Origin: Streptococcus salivarius
GTDB lineage: Bacteria; Bacillota; Bacilli; Lactobacillales; Streptococcaceae
Length of the DNA: 64,000 bases
Assembly (NCBI RefSeq): GCF_000785515.1
Contig: NZ_CP009913.1
Span: 772,001-836,000 of the forward strand
Direction: 5' to 3'
The notes under the pieces were generated by a model that saw only the letters and a list, made by a program, of their open reading frames with translations, was not told where the DNA came from and did no database searches. Below are positions 8,568-18,857 of this stretch, piece after piece. Within the stretch, counting starts at the first letter, position 1, and each line of letters starts with the position of its first letter. A program made the translations under genes and the position numbers.

Positions 8568-8780
8568 ATGGCAGAATTTTCATTTGAAATTGAAGAAAAA
8601 CTCTTGGTCTTGTCTGAGAATGACAAGGGCTGGACTAAGGAACTCAATCGTGTGAGCTTTAATGGCGCACCAGCTAAGTATGACATCCGTACATGGAGTC
8701 CAGACCATACCAAGATGGGTAAGGGGATTACCCTTAGCAATGAAGAATTCCAAGTTCTCGTTGACGCCTTCAAAAACTAA
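8568..8780 (+). CDS. PC4/YdbC-family ssDNA-binding protein
   Basis: 70 residues. The sequence (FEIEEKLLVLSENDKGWTKE, FNGAPAKYDIRTWSPDHTKM, GKGITLSNEEF) matches the bacterial YdbC proteins with a PC4 transcription-coactivator fold, which bind single-stranded DNA as dimers. Preceded by a good Shine-Dalgarno (GGAGG). Convergent with mntH. Confidence 0.88.
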   Translation: MAEFSFEIEEKLLVLSENDKGWTKELNRVSFNGAPAKYDIRTWSPDHTKMGKGITLSNEEFQVLVDAFKN

Positions 8781-8783
8781 AAC

Positions 8784-8812
8784 AAGGTCAGCATGGCGCT
8801 GGCCTTATTTTT
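8784..8812 (+). terminator. Terminator after the PC4-like gene
   Basis: AAGGTCAGC (8784-8792) pairs with GCTGGCCTT (8798-8806, one G-U), then ATTTTTT. Confidence 0.75.
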
Positions 8813-8815
8813 TGT

Positions 8816-10150
8816 TTAAAACGTATCAATGATAAGTTTGAGATTGAGAATGGTTAGGACAATAGCGATGGCATAACCAAGGAAAGTATTCCACTTAGCA
8901 TTGACGTGTTTTCCCATGAGTGATTTCTTAGAAGTGTAGTAAATCAAAGGGAAGATAGAGAATGGCAAGGCAATTGAAAGGAATACTTGTGAATAAACCA
9001 AGAGTTGATCTAGTGTCTTTTCTTGATCGCCGTAGAGAATGGCTACAATGATAACCGGTAGTAGGGCGAAGAGACGTGTGAACAAACGAATCACCCACTG
9101 TGGTAACCTCATGTGGAGGAAGCCTTCCATGACAATCTGACCAGTCAAAGTACCAGTAATGGTAGAGTTTTGACCACTAGCCAAGAGCGCCAAGGCAAAG
9201 AGTGTTGAAAGTGTCGAACTAGCTACCGCACCAGCAATCTTAGAGTCCTGAAGAGCATTGTACATCTGTGAGAAAGCTGAAATATCAGAAGCATGACCAA
9301 AGAAGAGAGCTGCCCCCAAAATCAAGAGGAGGGAGTTAACCACAAAGGCCAAAGTCAACTGGATGTTAGAATCCCAGGTCATGAAACGGACAGCCTTAGT
9401 CACGTCTTTGCCATCAGAATAGTCAACCTTACGAGTCTGTGACAAGGATGAGTGCAAGTATAGGTTATGTGGCATAACGGTCGCACCCACAATCCCAAGC
9501 GCCAAGGTCAACTGGTTGGTATGTCCAGCAGCATGTGGCTCGAAGAGCGCTGGCGTAGGGAGATAACCCTCTAGGATTCCCGTAATACTAGGCTCAGACA
9601 AGGCTACCAGATAGACGAAGATAACCAAGATGGTCAAAATCAAGGTTGAAACAATAGCCTCGATTTTTTTGAATCCTAGCTTCATGATGAGCAGTAGCAG
9701 GAAGACGTCTAGGATTGTCACCAGAATGGCAACCATAATTGGAATACCAAAGAGCAGGTTAAGAGCAATGGCAGAACCAAGCACCTCAGCCAAATCCGTC
9801 GCCATTAAGGCCAGCTCCAGAATCACCCAAAGTGTGTATCGCAACCATTTGGGCGAGTGATAGGCAGTCGCTTGAGCTAGGTCCATTTGGGTCACAATCC
9901 CTAATTTCCCAGCCATTTGTTGCAACTGCATGGCAATCAAAGAGGAAATTAAGATAATGAAAAGCAAACTGTACTTGTAGGTTGCACCACCAACAACACT
10001 GGTGATCCAGTTTCCCGGATCCATGTATCCAACGGCCACCAGTGCACCAGGGCCTAAGAAAGCCCTGAGATTTTGCCCAAAACGGTTATTATTTGGTGTA
10101 TCAATTGATTGGTTCACTTCAGAAAGTGAAACCTTTTTTAAAGATGTCAT
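8816..10150 (-). CDS. mntH: Mn2+/H+ symporter, Nramp family
   Basis: 444 residues from the ATG at 10150, which has AAGAGG five bases upstream; a GTG two codons earlier is less well placed. About eleven membrane segments. The metal-site motifs DPGN (in VGYMDPGNWITS) and MPH (in VMPHNLYLHSS) are both intact, the latter Met being typical of Mn2+-selecting members. Imports Mn2+ with protons; a second manganese route (an ABC system) is encoded at 45.7-48.2 kb. Alone in its transcript. Confidence 0.95.
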   Translation of the reverse strand: MTSLKKVSLSEVNQSIDTPNNNRFGQNLRAFLGPGALVAVGYMDPGNWITSVVGGATYKYSLLFIILISSLIAMQLQQMAGKLGIVTQMDLAQATAYHSPKWLRYTLWVILELALMATDLAEVLGSAIALNLLFGIPIMVAILVTILDVFLLLLIMKLGFKKIEAIVSTLILTILVIFVYLVALSEPSITGILEGYLPTPALFEPHAAGHTNQLTLALGIVGATVMPHNLYLHSSLSQTRKVDYSDGKDVTKAVRFMTWDSNIQLTLAFVVNSLLLILGAALFFGHASDISAFSQMYNALQDSKIAGAVASSTLSTLFALALLASGQNSTITGTLTGQIVMEGFLHMRLPQWVIRLFTRLFALLPVIIVAILYGDQEKTLDQLLVYSQVFLSIALPFSIFPLIYYTSKKSLMGKHVNAKWNTFLGYAIAIVLTILNLKLIIDTF

Positions 10151-10215
10151 AAACACCTCTTTCTAAGTCTTATCTGAATGGAAGCATCACCATTACCACT
10201 CAGCCAGACAACCTA

Positions 10216-10243
10216 ATTATAACACTATGAGAAAGATGTGCAA
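10216..10243 (-). promoter_or_regulatory. mntH promoter
   Basis: Minus strand TTGCAC (10243-10238), 16-bp spacer, TATAAT (10221-10216). The ~65-nt leader is too short for a yybP-ykoY Mn riboswitch and I see no clear MntR/PerR box. Confidence 0.6.
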
Positions 10244-10347
10244 GGTTTTGACTTATCTTACATTGGTGTCATAGAGGACTTTTCAGAATTGCCTTTTTAT
10301 ACTAAACTATATGAGTAGATTATTTCATAAATGAGGGAGAAAAATAA

Positions 10348-10656
10348 TTGAAAACATTTCAACTAACAGCTAAGAAAAAGATTACCCTGGCACTCCTAGT
10401 TGTCATTGCGCTTGCTTTGCTTATCTTTATCATTAACGTGCAGATGAATCAGCCTGATAACCTACCTGCAAATTACATGGAGCGCCTTAAAAATCCTGGA
10501 ATGACCGGAGATTACATCGGCCTCTGGAAGTCTCGCTGGCATGAAGAAAACAAAGCATGGATTTATCCTGCGAAACAATACGCTATCTATGCAGTAGTAG
10601 CCCTTGCTTGTTTGTCAGCTTGGGTCGCAGCTTCAAAAGCAAAATTTTGGAAATAA
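10348..10656 (+). CDS. Small protein with two membrane segments, unknown function
   Basis: 102 residues from a TTG start with GAGGGAG about 8 nt upstream. Hydrophobic segments at ~11-31 (ITLALLVVIALALLIFIINV) and ~78-96, with a ~45-residue outside loop (NQPDNLPANYMERL, WKSRWHEENKAW). No family recognised. The last codons and the terminator of this gene are duplicated 3.1 kb downstream, on the far side of the restriction-modification genes, showing that the cassette was inserted right behind it. Confidence 0.65.
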   Translation: MKTFQLTAKKKITLALLVVIALALLIFIINVQMNQPDNLPANYMERLKNPGMTGDYIGLWKSRWHEENKAWIYPAKQYAIYAVVALACLSAWVAASKAKFWK

Positions 10657-10701
10657 GAAAATGCTTCTCTCGATTGAGGGAAGCGTTTTTAAATATTATC
10701 C
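10625..10701 (+). repeat. Direct repeat, left copy, flanking the R-M cassette
   Basis: About 77 bp, starting TCGCAGC at 10625 and ending TATTATCC at 10701. It matches 13724-13801 with few differences, and spans the last codons of the 102-residue protein, a terminator and the final codons of the methyltransferase on the other strand. Confidence 0.85.
10663..10690 (+). terminator. Terminator inside the left direct repeat
   Basis: GCTTCTCTC pairs with GAGGGAAGC (one G-T), then GTTTTT. The right copy (13762-13790) has the same stem with a perfect GAGAGAAGC arm. Confidence 0.75.
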
Positions 10702-11970
10702 AGCAATATCGATTTCTACAATAAATTCACCGATTTTTCTTACAATGTCTGTCACTAATGCATTTCCCATAAAGAACATTCGCATCTTATCAGAAACCTC
10801 GGTAACAGTACCGTCAGATAATCTTTTTAGAGCTGTCCAGTTATCAGGGAAATCTTGTAAACGTTCTGCCTCGACAGGAGTAATAAGCCTATATTTTCCA
10901 TTAACATTCAAGAAATGAGTAGAGCGATTAACTGTCCCTTCTGAAGTTAGCATGGTACGACCGGGAAGGTTTAAGTCGTCGGTTGGTGACATTCCTCCCT
11001 CAGAGTAAATATAGGTGTGTCCATCCGCAGAGGTACGTTCGATTCGTTTAGGCCCTCGCAAATACTGGAACTTTTCGAGTTTGGCTGGATCATTAATAAA
11101 GAACTTTTCAGGGACTTCCTCTTCATTTTGAAGAATCTCACCTAATGTAATTGGTTCACCATCATAGTTAGGTGCAGTATCAATAGAATAGTACCTACCA
11201 TGACGCATAACACCAGTATTCCAAACAGTTCCTGAGAAGTTATCAGAAACCTCAACGATATCCTCAGGGAGTTCATAGTAGACATGGCGTTTTTTGACTG
11301 GTGTATTCAAAATAGGAAATTGGGTTGCAAACAGTCCTTCATGAAAAATATAATCGTCGTATCTATTTTCATCAAAAACTTGTTCTTGTTCTTCAAATCG
11401 TTGATCCATTTGATGTGCGAATGGAATATCATTTCGATAGATAAAGAAAAACACACGACGACGTCTTTGACTGCGACCGTAATCAGCAGCGTTGATTACA
11501 CGCCATTCAACAGAATATCCAAGATTATTAAACGCAGTCAACATAATAGCAAAGTCTCGACCACGCTGTTTTGAAGGAGCTTTTAGAAGTCTGTCAACAT
11601 TTTCTAGAATAAGAAATCTCGGTCTAATAATCCTAGTCGCTCGAATGATTTCCCAGAAAAGGACACCCTTTTGTCCTTCAATACCTTGTTCGTTCTTTTT
11701 GCTACGAGCCACAGAGTAGTCTTGACAGGGAAAACCACCGACAATCATATCCGCATTCATTTCAGCAAACTGTTCATCCGTAATATCAGCGATGCTAACA
11801 TTAATATTTTCACTGTCTGGAAAATGATAATTGTATACTTCAAAAGCATCCTGAGACTTCCTCGAAGGTTCCCATTGGTTGCTCCATAATGTTTCGAAAT
11901 AATCAGGGTGAGCATTTTCGAGTCCTATACGGAACCCCCCAACACCCGCAAATAATTCTAAAACGTTCAT
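10696..11970 (-). CDS. DNA (cytosine-5) methyltransferase, type II
   Basis: 424 residues. C5-methyltransferase motifs in order: I (LELFAGVGGFRIGLE, AdoMet binding), IV (VGGFPCQDYSVA, catalytic Cys), VI (LILENVDRLL), VIII (YGRSQRRRRVFFFIY), IX-X region near the end (VEAERLQDFPDNW, MFFMGNALV). It is divergent from a Sau3AI-like endonuclease, so the expected target is GATC with C5 methylation, as in the Sau3AI, LlaKR2I and Sth368I systems. Good AAGGAG before the ATG. The stop lies in the direct repeat. More AT-rich than the surrounding core genes. Confidence 0.92.
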   Translation of the reverse strand: MNVLELFAGVGGFRIGLENAHPDYFETLWSNQWEPSRKSQDAFEVYNYHFPDSENINVSIADITDEQFAEMNADMIVGGFPCQDYSVARSKKNEQGIEGQKGVLFWEIIRATRIIRPRFLILENVDRLLKAPSKQRGRDFAIMLTAFNNLGYSVEWRVINAADYGRSQRRRRVFFFIYRNDIPFAHQMDQRFEEQEQVFDENRYDDYIFHEGLFATQFPILNTPVKKRHVYYELPEDIVEVSDNFSGTVWNTGVMRHGRYYSIDTAPNYDGEPITLGEILQNEEEVPEKFFINDPAKLEKFQYLRGPKRIERTSADGHTYIYSEGGMSPTDDLNLPGRTMLTSEGTVNRSTHFLNVNGKYRLITPVEAERLQDFPDNWTALKRLSDGTVTEVSDKMRMFFMGNALVTDIVRKIGEFIVEIDIAG

Positions 11971-12172
11971 TCTATTCTCCTTTTCAGTATGTTAATTATA
12001 TCTTATTATTCGTAATTGATCAAGTTTTAAAATCGAAATATTAAGAACAATGTAAGTGATGTAATTTATATAAAGTTGCTTAATTTTTACTGTAGATTGC
12101 TAATAATAAACATTCTTAATTGTATTTTGTTAGAATATAGGTAATATCCTATTTATATACAGAGGGCGTAAA

Positions 12173-13678
12173 ATGACAAAATGGAATTCAGTAGAAGAAG
12201 TTCATAAGCATGCAAAAAAAGCAGTGGGACAAAAAATTCGTAATCTAGTTTCAGAAGAAACAGTTGAAAAATATTATGCATCGCCAAATAATAAAGGTTG
12301 GTTAGGTAATGCGATAGAAAGTGATTGGTTTCATATTCCTAATAATTCAAGGGCAGAGGCAGATATTCCTTATTTAAATTTAGAGATTAAGGTAACTCCT
12401 ATAATAGAAACAAAAAAAGGTTGGAGTGCAAAGGAAAGGCTGACATTAAATATTTTTGACTTTAATGATGAATACAAAAGGTCTTTTGAAAATGCTTCTT
12501 TTCTCGAAAAGGCAAATCTCACGGAATTATTATACTATCAATACTTAAATAATATTGATTATCCAGATATGTGTATTGTTAATGCACATTTATTTGATAT
12601 TATGAAAGATATATCTGAAGAGGATTTATTAATCATTAAGTCTGACTGGGAAAAAATTGTAGATAAGATAAAGGAAGGAAAAGCAGAAGAATTATCAGAT
12701 AAACTGACGAAATATTTAGCTGCGACAACAAAAGGTTCGAAAACTGAAAGAAACATGACTTCCCAGCCTTTTAGTGATGTTAAAGCACACAGAAGGGCAT
12801 TTACATTTAAACCTTCATATATGACGCAGTTTGCTAGAAGGTTAATGGGGGATAAAACTAGTGAAACAATATTTAAAGATATTAATGAATTAAAAGAAAA
12901 ATCATTTGAAGAAATTATTGTTGATAGATTTGCTCCATTTATTGGAAAAACGAAGAGAGAATTGGCATCTCAATTTGATGTAACTATAAAAGACAAAAAT
13001 GATAAATCAAGCTCAGCTCTTCTAGCAAGAAAAATGTTGAATATATCATCAGATATCCAAGAAACCGATGAGTTCAAAAAATCAGGTATTGCTGTAAAAA
13101 TTGTAACTTACGATTCTACAAAAAAACATACCTATCCAAAGTTGAAAGAAGGATTAAAGTTACAATTACCAGATGGAAATTACAATGTGGATCCAAATGA
13201 AATGCTTGCCGTTGATTGGGAAGAATCAGATGTATATAACTATCTATCGACTTATAAGTTCCTGTTAGTAGTTTTTGAGAAGAAAAATGAAGAAACTATC
13301 TTTAAGGGTGCTAAGTTTTGGTATGTACCCGATGAAGATTTGATTACAGTGGGGCAAATATGGACAAAAGCTAAGCAGATATTTGAGAAGGGGGTTGAAC
13401 TCTCCTATAAAAGTAGTAATCTAAAAAAAGGTTATATTATTGAAAATAATTTACCATCTGAAAGTGGTAAAGGTACTGTTTTTCATATTAGACCATCGAG
13501 TAAAAAATCCTGTTACATTCCTAATAAAAAGTTGGCAATGAGACTCCCACACAAAAGTACATGGATTAATGTCCCGGATGATAAAATTAATGAATTTCAT
13601 GATTATTACATGACGAAACAGTCGTGGTGGTTTAGTCCTGGATATATGTATGAGCAGGTTAAAGAATTCTTTGAATAA
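12173..13678 (+). CDS. Sau3AI/MutH-like type II restriction endonuclease
   Basis: 501 residues. The N-terminal half has the MutH/Sau3AI active-site pattern: D64 in RAEADIPYLNL, then E71-x-K73 (EIKVTP) and K87 in the following GWSAKERL segment. Length fits Sau3AI, which has a catalytic MutH-like half and a second inactive MutH-like half for allosteric DNA binding. Predicted to cut unmethylated GATC. RBS AGAGGG upstream of the ATG. The divergent layout with the methyltransferase shares a ~200-bp AT-rich control region (11971-12172). Confidence 0.88.
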   Translation: MTKWNSVEEVHKHAKKAVGQKIRNLVSEETVEKYYASPNNKGWLGNAIESDWFHIPNNSRAEADIPYLNLEIKVTPIIETKKGWSAKERLTLNIFDFNDEYKRSFENASFLEKANLTELLYYQYLNNIDYPDMCIVNAHLFDIMKDISEEDLLIIKSDWEKIVDKIKEGKAEELSDKLTKYLAATTKGSKTERNMTSQPFSDVKAHRRAFTFKPSYMTQFARRLMGDKTSETIFKDINELKEKSFEEIIVDRFAPFIGKTKRELASQFDVTIKDKNDKSSSALLARKMLNISSDIQETDEFKKSGIAVKIVTYDSTKKHTYPKLKEGLKLQLPDGNYNVDPNEMLAVDWEESDVYNYLSTYKFLLVVFEKKNEETIFKGAKFWYVPDEDLITVGQIWTKAKQIFEKGVELSYKSSNLKKGYIIENNLPSESGKGTVFHIRPSSKKSCYIPNKKLAMRLPHKSTWINVPDDKINEFHDYYMTKQSWWFSPGYMYEQVKEFFE

Positions 13679-13723
13679 CATTATCAAGACCCTCTACTGT
13701 GAAAAAGCGATTGAAACAATGTC

Positions 13724-13801
13724 TCGCAGCATCAAAAGCAAAATTTTGGAAATAAGAAAATGCTTCTCTCGAGATGAGAGAAGCGTTTTTTCATATTATC
13801 C
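13724..13801 (+). repeat. Direct repeat, right copy, flanking the R-M cassette
   Basis: Partner of 10625-10701. It repeats the 3' end of the 102-residue gene, its terminator and the final codons of the minus-strand gene, although here no full gene precedes it. Confidence 0.85.
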
Positions 13802-14341
13802 GATGTGAGTTTTATATTGACTGAATATTTCGTCGATATCCTCTTCAACCAAGTGATAGATTTTCCAATCAAATTCAGTTTTAGCAACATCATCAACCAA
13901 GACTGTATAACAGAAATCCATGTAATCTTCATAAAAATCAGAGATGAAGGGGAGGAGTGTGTCACTAATATCAGATGAATAGAGTTTTTCATCAAGATGT
14001 TTAAAGAGATAGTCTGTACCCATAATCGTTTCATTCTTGAGTTTTTGTGCATCCTCAAGGTTAAATCCATCGCTTTTAGGATTCAGAAAATCATGTTTTG
14101 CTAGCCAAGCTACGAAGACACTGAGATGAAAGGCAGCTCTTTTGCTAATCTCTAGCATATCTGATTTGCTTAGTTTTTCTGACGGTATATCATTTTCTTC
14201 ACAATAAAATACAAGTGCATGATCGAAAAAATAATCTGCGCGGTCTATGGGAAAGTCTAATTGGCTTTCTTCTCTCTTTGTCTCAGGCTGTTCAATTACA
14301 GTTGATTTTTTCTTAAAAAGGGACTTCAATTTTTTAAACAC
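13796..14341 (-). CDS. Conserved protein of unknown function
   Basis: 181 residues. A very basic start (MFKKLKSLFKKKS) is followed by a soluble, acidic, mostly helical body (YFFDHALVFYCEENDIP, LSVFVAWLAKHDFLN). It looks like the streptococcal families with a DUF7832-type body, but that label is uncertain. Its stop falls inside the right direct repeat. It lies downstream of lysS in the same direction; the old lysS terminator sits just upstream of it at 14357-14388. Confidence 0.6.
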   Translation of the reverse strand: MFKKLKSLFKKKSTVIEQPETKREESQLDFPIDRADYFFDHALVFYCEENDIPSEKLSKSDMLEISKRAAFHLSVFVAWLAKHDFLNPKSDGFNLEDAQKLKNETIMGTDYLFKHLDEKLYSSDISDTLLPFISDFYEDYMDFCYTVLVDDVAKTEFDWKIYHLVEEDIDEIFSQYKTHIG

Positions 14342-14356
14342 GTTTATACCTCATAT

Positions 14357-14388
14357 AAAAATATCCCATTATTCAAATAATGGGATAT
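14357..14388 (-). terminator. Orphaned lysS terminator
   Basis: A perfect 13-bp inverted repeat (ATATCCCATTATT / AATAATGGGATAT, 14361-14388) is followed on the minus strand by TTTT. It faces the lysS direction but the insertion sequence now separates it from lysS by 1.4 kb. Confidence 0.75.
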
Positions 14389-14389
14389 G

Positions 14390-14397
14390 ATTATTAT
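14390..14397. repeat. 8-bp target-site duplication, left
   Basis: ATTATTAT, identical to 15809-15816. Confidence 0.92.
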
Positions 14398-14398
14398 G

Positions 14399-14451
14399 GC
14401 TCTATAATTTCTGTAGTGGGTAAAACCACTGTAGAGATTATAGAGCTTTTT
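14399..14451 (+). terminator. Hairpin plus T run at the left end of the IS
   Basis: GCTCTATAAT...GTGG (14399 on) can pair with CCAC...ATTATAGAGC (ending 14446), 18 of 21 positions, then five T. It could block read-through from outside into the transposase. Confidence 0.6.
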
Positions 14452-14518
14452 GAGTGTAAACAAAAAGTCCCATAAGAACTATAATGAAAAGCAACCAAAC
14501 CATCATTAGGAAGAACTT

Positions 14519-15775
14519 ATGAGACTTATTAAGAATACCACAGAATTAATCGGAATTAAAGACCCTAACATCATTATTTCTCTTGTTTTGGAAACTAATA
14601 CTCATATCGAGATTCATGCAAAACTTGATTATTCTGCACCACCATGCCCTCATTGCCATGGAATGATGATCAAGTACGACTTTCAAAAATCTTCTAAAAT
14701 CCCTCTTCTTGAACAAGCTGGAACTCCAACACTACTACGTCTGAAGAAACGTCGCTTCCAGTGTAAAGTGTGTAAGAGAGTAACGGTGGCTGAAACCTCA
14801 ATCGTTGAGAAAAACCACCAAATCTCCAACCTTATCCGACAAAAGGTTGCACAACTTCTAACTGAGAAGGTATCACTAACGGATATTGCCAGAAGACTTC
14901 GTGTATCGACGTCCACTGTCTATCGTAAACTTGACCAGTTTACTTTCAAGGAACATTATGACAAACTCCCAGCTGTTATGTCCTGGGATGAGTTTGGGTT
15001 CAAGAAAGGTGAACTCGCTTTTGTGGCTCAAAACTATGAGACCAACAAACTCATAACCATCCTTGATAATCGCTGCCAAACTACTATACGAAACTATTTT
15101 TTGAAGTATCCATTGAAAGTCCGACAACAGGTACAGTTTATCACGATGGACATGTCAGGAGCTTATATTCCACTGGCTCGCAAACTCTTCCCTAACGCCA
15201 AAATTGTTCTTGATCGATTTCACATTATCCAGCACCTTGGACGTGCCTTTTTAAAGACAAGAATTGCCATTATGAATCAGTTTGATAAGAAGTCACTACC
15301 TTATCGAGCTTTAAAAAATCACTGGAGACTCTTCCAAAAGGACAGCCGTAAGTTATCTCTCAACCCTTTTTACTCAAAGACCTTCCATCAAACATTATGC
15401 CCACATGAAGTCGTTGAGAAGACACTGAATTTCTCAGAAGAACTCTCCAATTATTATAACCTCTATCAGCTTTTGCTTTTTCACTTTCAGGAGAAGAGGG
15501 GGAATGAGTTTTTTGAACTCATAGAGGAGAATATAAGCAAGGTCAATCATTACTTCAAAACAGTCTTTAGGACTTTTCGTAAACATAAACAATACATCAA
15601 AAATGCACTAGAAACACATTACTCAAATGCAAAATTGGAGGGGACCAATAAGCTTATCAAAGATATTAAACGTCTAGGCTTCGGTTTTAGAAACTTTATT
15701 AACTTTAGGAAGCGTGTTTTCATCACTCTGAACATACAAAAAGAGAAAACCTATCAGGTTCTCTCTAGATGTTAG
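14519..15775 (+). CDS. ISL3-family transposase
   Basis: 418 residues, full length. N-terminal zinc-binding CPHCHG and CKVCKRVT, a helix-turn-helix (LTDIARRLRVSTSTVYRKL, about 119-137), then the DDE-type catalytic domain: first Asp in SWDEFGFKKG, second in ITMDMSGAYIPLA with VLDRFHIIQHL nearby, and the final Glu in SNAKLEGTNKLIK. Uninterrupted, so probably active. Confidence 0.95.
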   Translation: MRLIKNTTELIGIKDPNIIISLVLETNTHIEIHAKLDYSAPPCPHCHGMMIKYDFQKSSKIPLLEQAGTPTLLRLKKRRFQCKVCKRVTVAETSIVEKNHQISNLIRQKVAQLLTEKVSLTDIARRLRVSTSTVYRKLDQFTFKEHYDKLPAVMSWDEFGFKKGELAFVAQNYETNKLITILDNRCQTTIRNYFLKYPLKVRQQVQFITMDMSGAYIPLARKLFPNAKIVLDRFHIIQHLGRAFLKTRIAIMNQFDKKSLPYRALKNHWRLFQKDSRKLSLNPFYSKTFHQTLCPHEVVEKTLNFSEELSNYYNLYQLLLFHFQEKRGNEFFELIEENISKVNHYFKTVFRTFRKHKQYIKNALETHYSNAKLEGTNKLIKDIKRLGFGFRNFINFRKRVFITLNIQKEKTYQVLSRC

Positions 15776-15808
15776 CTTTTCGTCACCCACTACAGTTGAC
15801 AAAGAGCC

Positions 15809-17351
<1,543 letters not shown>

Positions 17352-17462
17352 CTAAAGATAGGACAAATGATTAAATGTCAGATAAATAAAGCTAGGATTT
17401 ATCTATTTTTAGGACAAATTGTAAACTAGCATTAACCTTTGATTAGAAAGTTATAGAATTTA

Positions 17463-17492
17463 TTGACAAATATAATAAAAAGGGTGTACAAT
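17463..17492 (+). promoter_or_regulatory. Promoter of the LysM-protein gene
   Basis: TTGACA (17463-17468), 18-bp spacer, TACAAT (17487-17492). Upstream, TGTAAACTAGCATTAAC (17420-17436) is a partial match to a WalR/VicR box; that is tentative. Confidence 0.65.
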
Positions 17493-17530
17493 AGCAAAGT
17501 AAGTTTCGTATGATATAAGGAGGAAATACG

Positions 17531-18844
17531 ATGAAAAAGAAAAATTATGTTAGTAAAGCCGTGATGCTTGGCGCTTTACTAGCACCTATTGGGATGCCTA
17601 CGGTATCTGTGTTAGCAGATAGCTTTTATCAAAATCAAACGAGTGCTCACGCTGCTGATATTACAAACTGGATTGCCAGCACACCTGAACAAATTACAAA
17701 TAATTTGACAACTCAGAATATCAATCCACAGCAGTTAGATGGCCAACAGTACGTGATTCAATGGGGAGATACCTTGTGGGGTATCTCTCAAGCAACTGGA
17801 ATTTCTATTGAGAAATTAGCCTACGATAATAATATTCAGAATATTGACCTTATCTTCGCAGGTGACGTCCTCATCTTGAAACGTGATGGTGATGTCCCAG
17901 CAGGTTACCATGTGACTGGTAATGGTTACCGTTGTGCACATTCTAAGATTGTTATCAACAACTACTACGGTGATAACAACCGAGTGATTATCAATAACAG
18001 CACTTTTGTCTCTGATGACCATTCTAAGAATACAGTGATTTACGCTCCAGATAATTCTGACAATAGCGTTTCATTCTCAAATAGCACTACAAACAATAAC
18101 AACGATAAAGACAAAGATACTAAAGATTCTAAAGATGGCAAGGACTCTTCTTCATCATCATCTGAATCTAAAGATGCTTCATCAAGTTCAACAAGTGGAT
18201 CTTCATCTTCATCTTCTGCATCAAGCTCAACAGCAAGCAGTAGTGAAAGTAAAGCAAGTACAGAAAGTTCTAAGGAAAAAGAATTGACTGATGATGCTTT
18301 CCAAGACAAGGTTCAAGAAGAATTCTCAAATATTTATCGACAAAATCGTTCAGGTGGTCCAGCATGGACTTTCTTCTCACATGCAGATGATAAGACTGGT
18401 GTAAATGCTACTGCGAAGAAGGACACTGAAAGCAAAGCCCTTTATCTTCAAGGTGAAACACCTAAGGCTCAAGACATTGTTGATGGACCTAAAGATGGTG
18501 CCAAAACGGAAGCTAATGCGAAAGCTCTCGCTGAAAAGATTTACGACACCCTTAGCAACGGAGGTAAGCTGTCAGATCTTATTAAGGCAAAATATGCTCA
18601 AATTCAGGTAAGTTATAAGGGTGATAAGTGGGCTTTCAACGTTGATGTTTACAAAGAAAAAGAAAGTTCATCATCAAGCACTGAAAAATCATCAGAATCT
18701 AAGGCGTCATCAAGTGATGATTCTCAAACAGAAACACGCATGAGTTCAAGCTCATCAAGTGTTGAACGTTCATCATCAAGTTCTTCAAGTCACACTGAAA
18801 CAGACTCAGAGGCAACTTTCTCTGACCTAACTGGTGACGAATAG
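17531..18844 (+). CDS. Secreted LysM-domain protein with Ser-rich linkers
   Basis: 437 residues. Signal peptide in the first ~30 (VMLGALLAPIGMPTVSVLAD), then one LysM peptidoglycan-binding domain (YVIQWGDTLWGISQATGISI, to ~residue 118), an Asn-rich stretch, a Ser-rich linker (~200-255), an unrecognised ~120-residue globular domain (~255-375), and a second Ser-rich tail without a sortase motif. Likely attached to the wall non-covalently. Strong AGGAGG. The next gene begins 13 nt downstream with its own RBS, so they probably form an operon. Confidence 0.85.
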   Translation: MKKKNYVSKAVMLGALLAPIGMPTVSVLADSFYQNQTSAHAADITNWIASTPEQITNNLTTQNINPQQLDGQQYVIQWGDTLWGISQATGISIEKLAYDNNIQNIDLIFAGDVLILKRDGDVPAGYHVTGNGYRCAHSKIVINNYYGDNNRVIINNSTFVSDDHSKNTVIYAPDNSDNSVSFSNSTTNNNNDKDKDTKDSKDGKDSSSSSSESKDASSSSTSGSSSSSSASSSTASSSESKASTESSKEKELTDDAFQDKVQEEFSNIYRQNRSGGPAWTFFSHADDKTGVNATAKKDTESKALYLQGETPKAQDIVDGPKDGAKTEANAKALAEKIYDTLSNGGKLSDLIKAKYAQIQVSYKGDKWAFNVDVYKEKESSSSSTEKSSESKASSSDDSQTETRMSSSSSSVERSSSSSSSHTETDSEATFSDLTGDE

Positions 18845-18857
18845 AGAGGGGCAAGAC

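Larger units (their letters stand above)
14398..15808 (+). mobile_element. Intact ISL3-family insertion sequence (IS1193/IS1167-like), 1411 bp
   Basis: Bounded by imperfect ~24-bp terminal inverted repeats that share GGCTCT and CTGTAGTGGGT (left 14398-14421, right as reverse complement ending at 15808), with a perfect 8-bp target duplication, as expected for ISL3. It carries one complete transposase gene. The exact duplication and the intact gene suggest a recent insertion. Confidence 0.93.

Noticed and set aside
10157..10347. Manganese (yybP-ykoY) riboswitch upstream of mntH
   Set aside because: The transcript leader after the -10 at 10216 is only about 60 nt and lacks the two-loop pattern.
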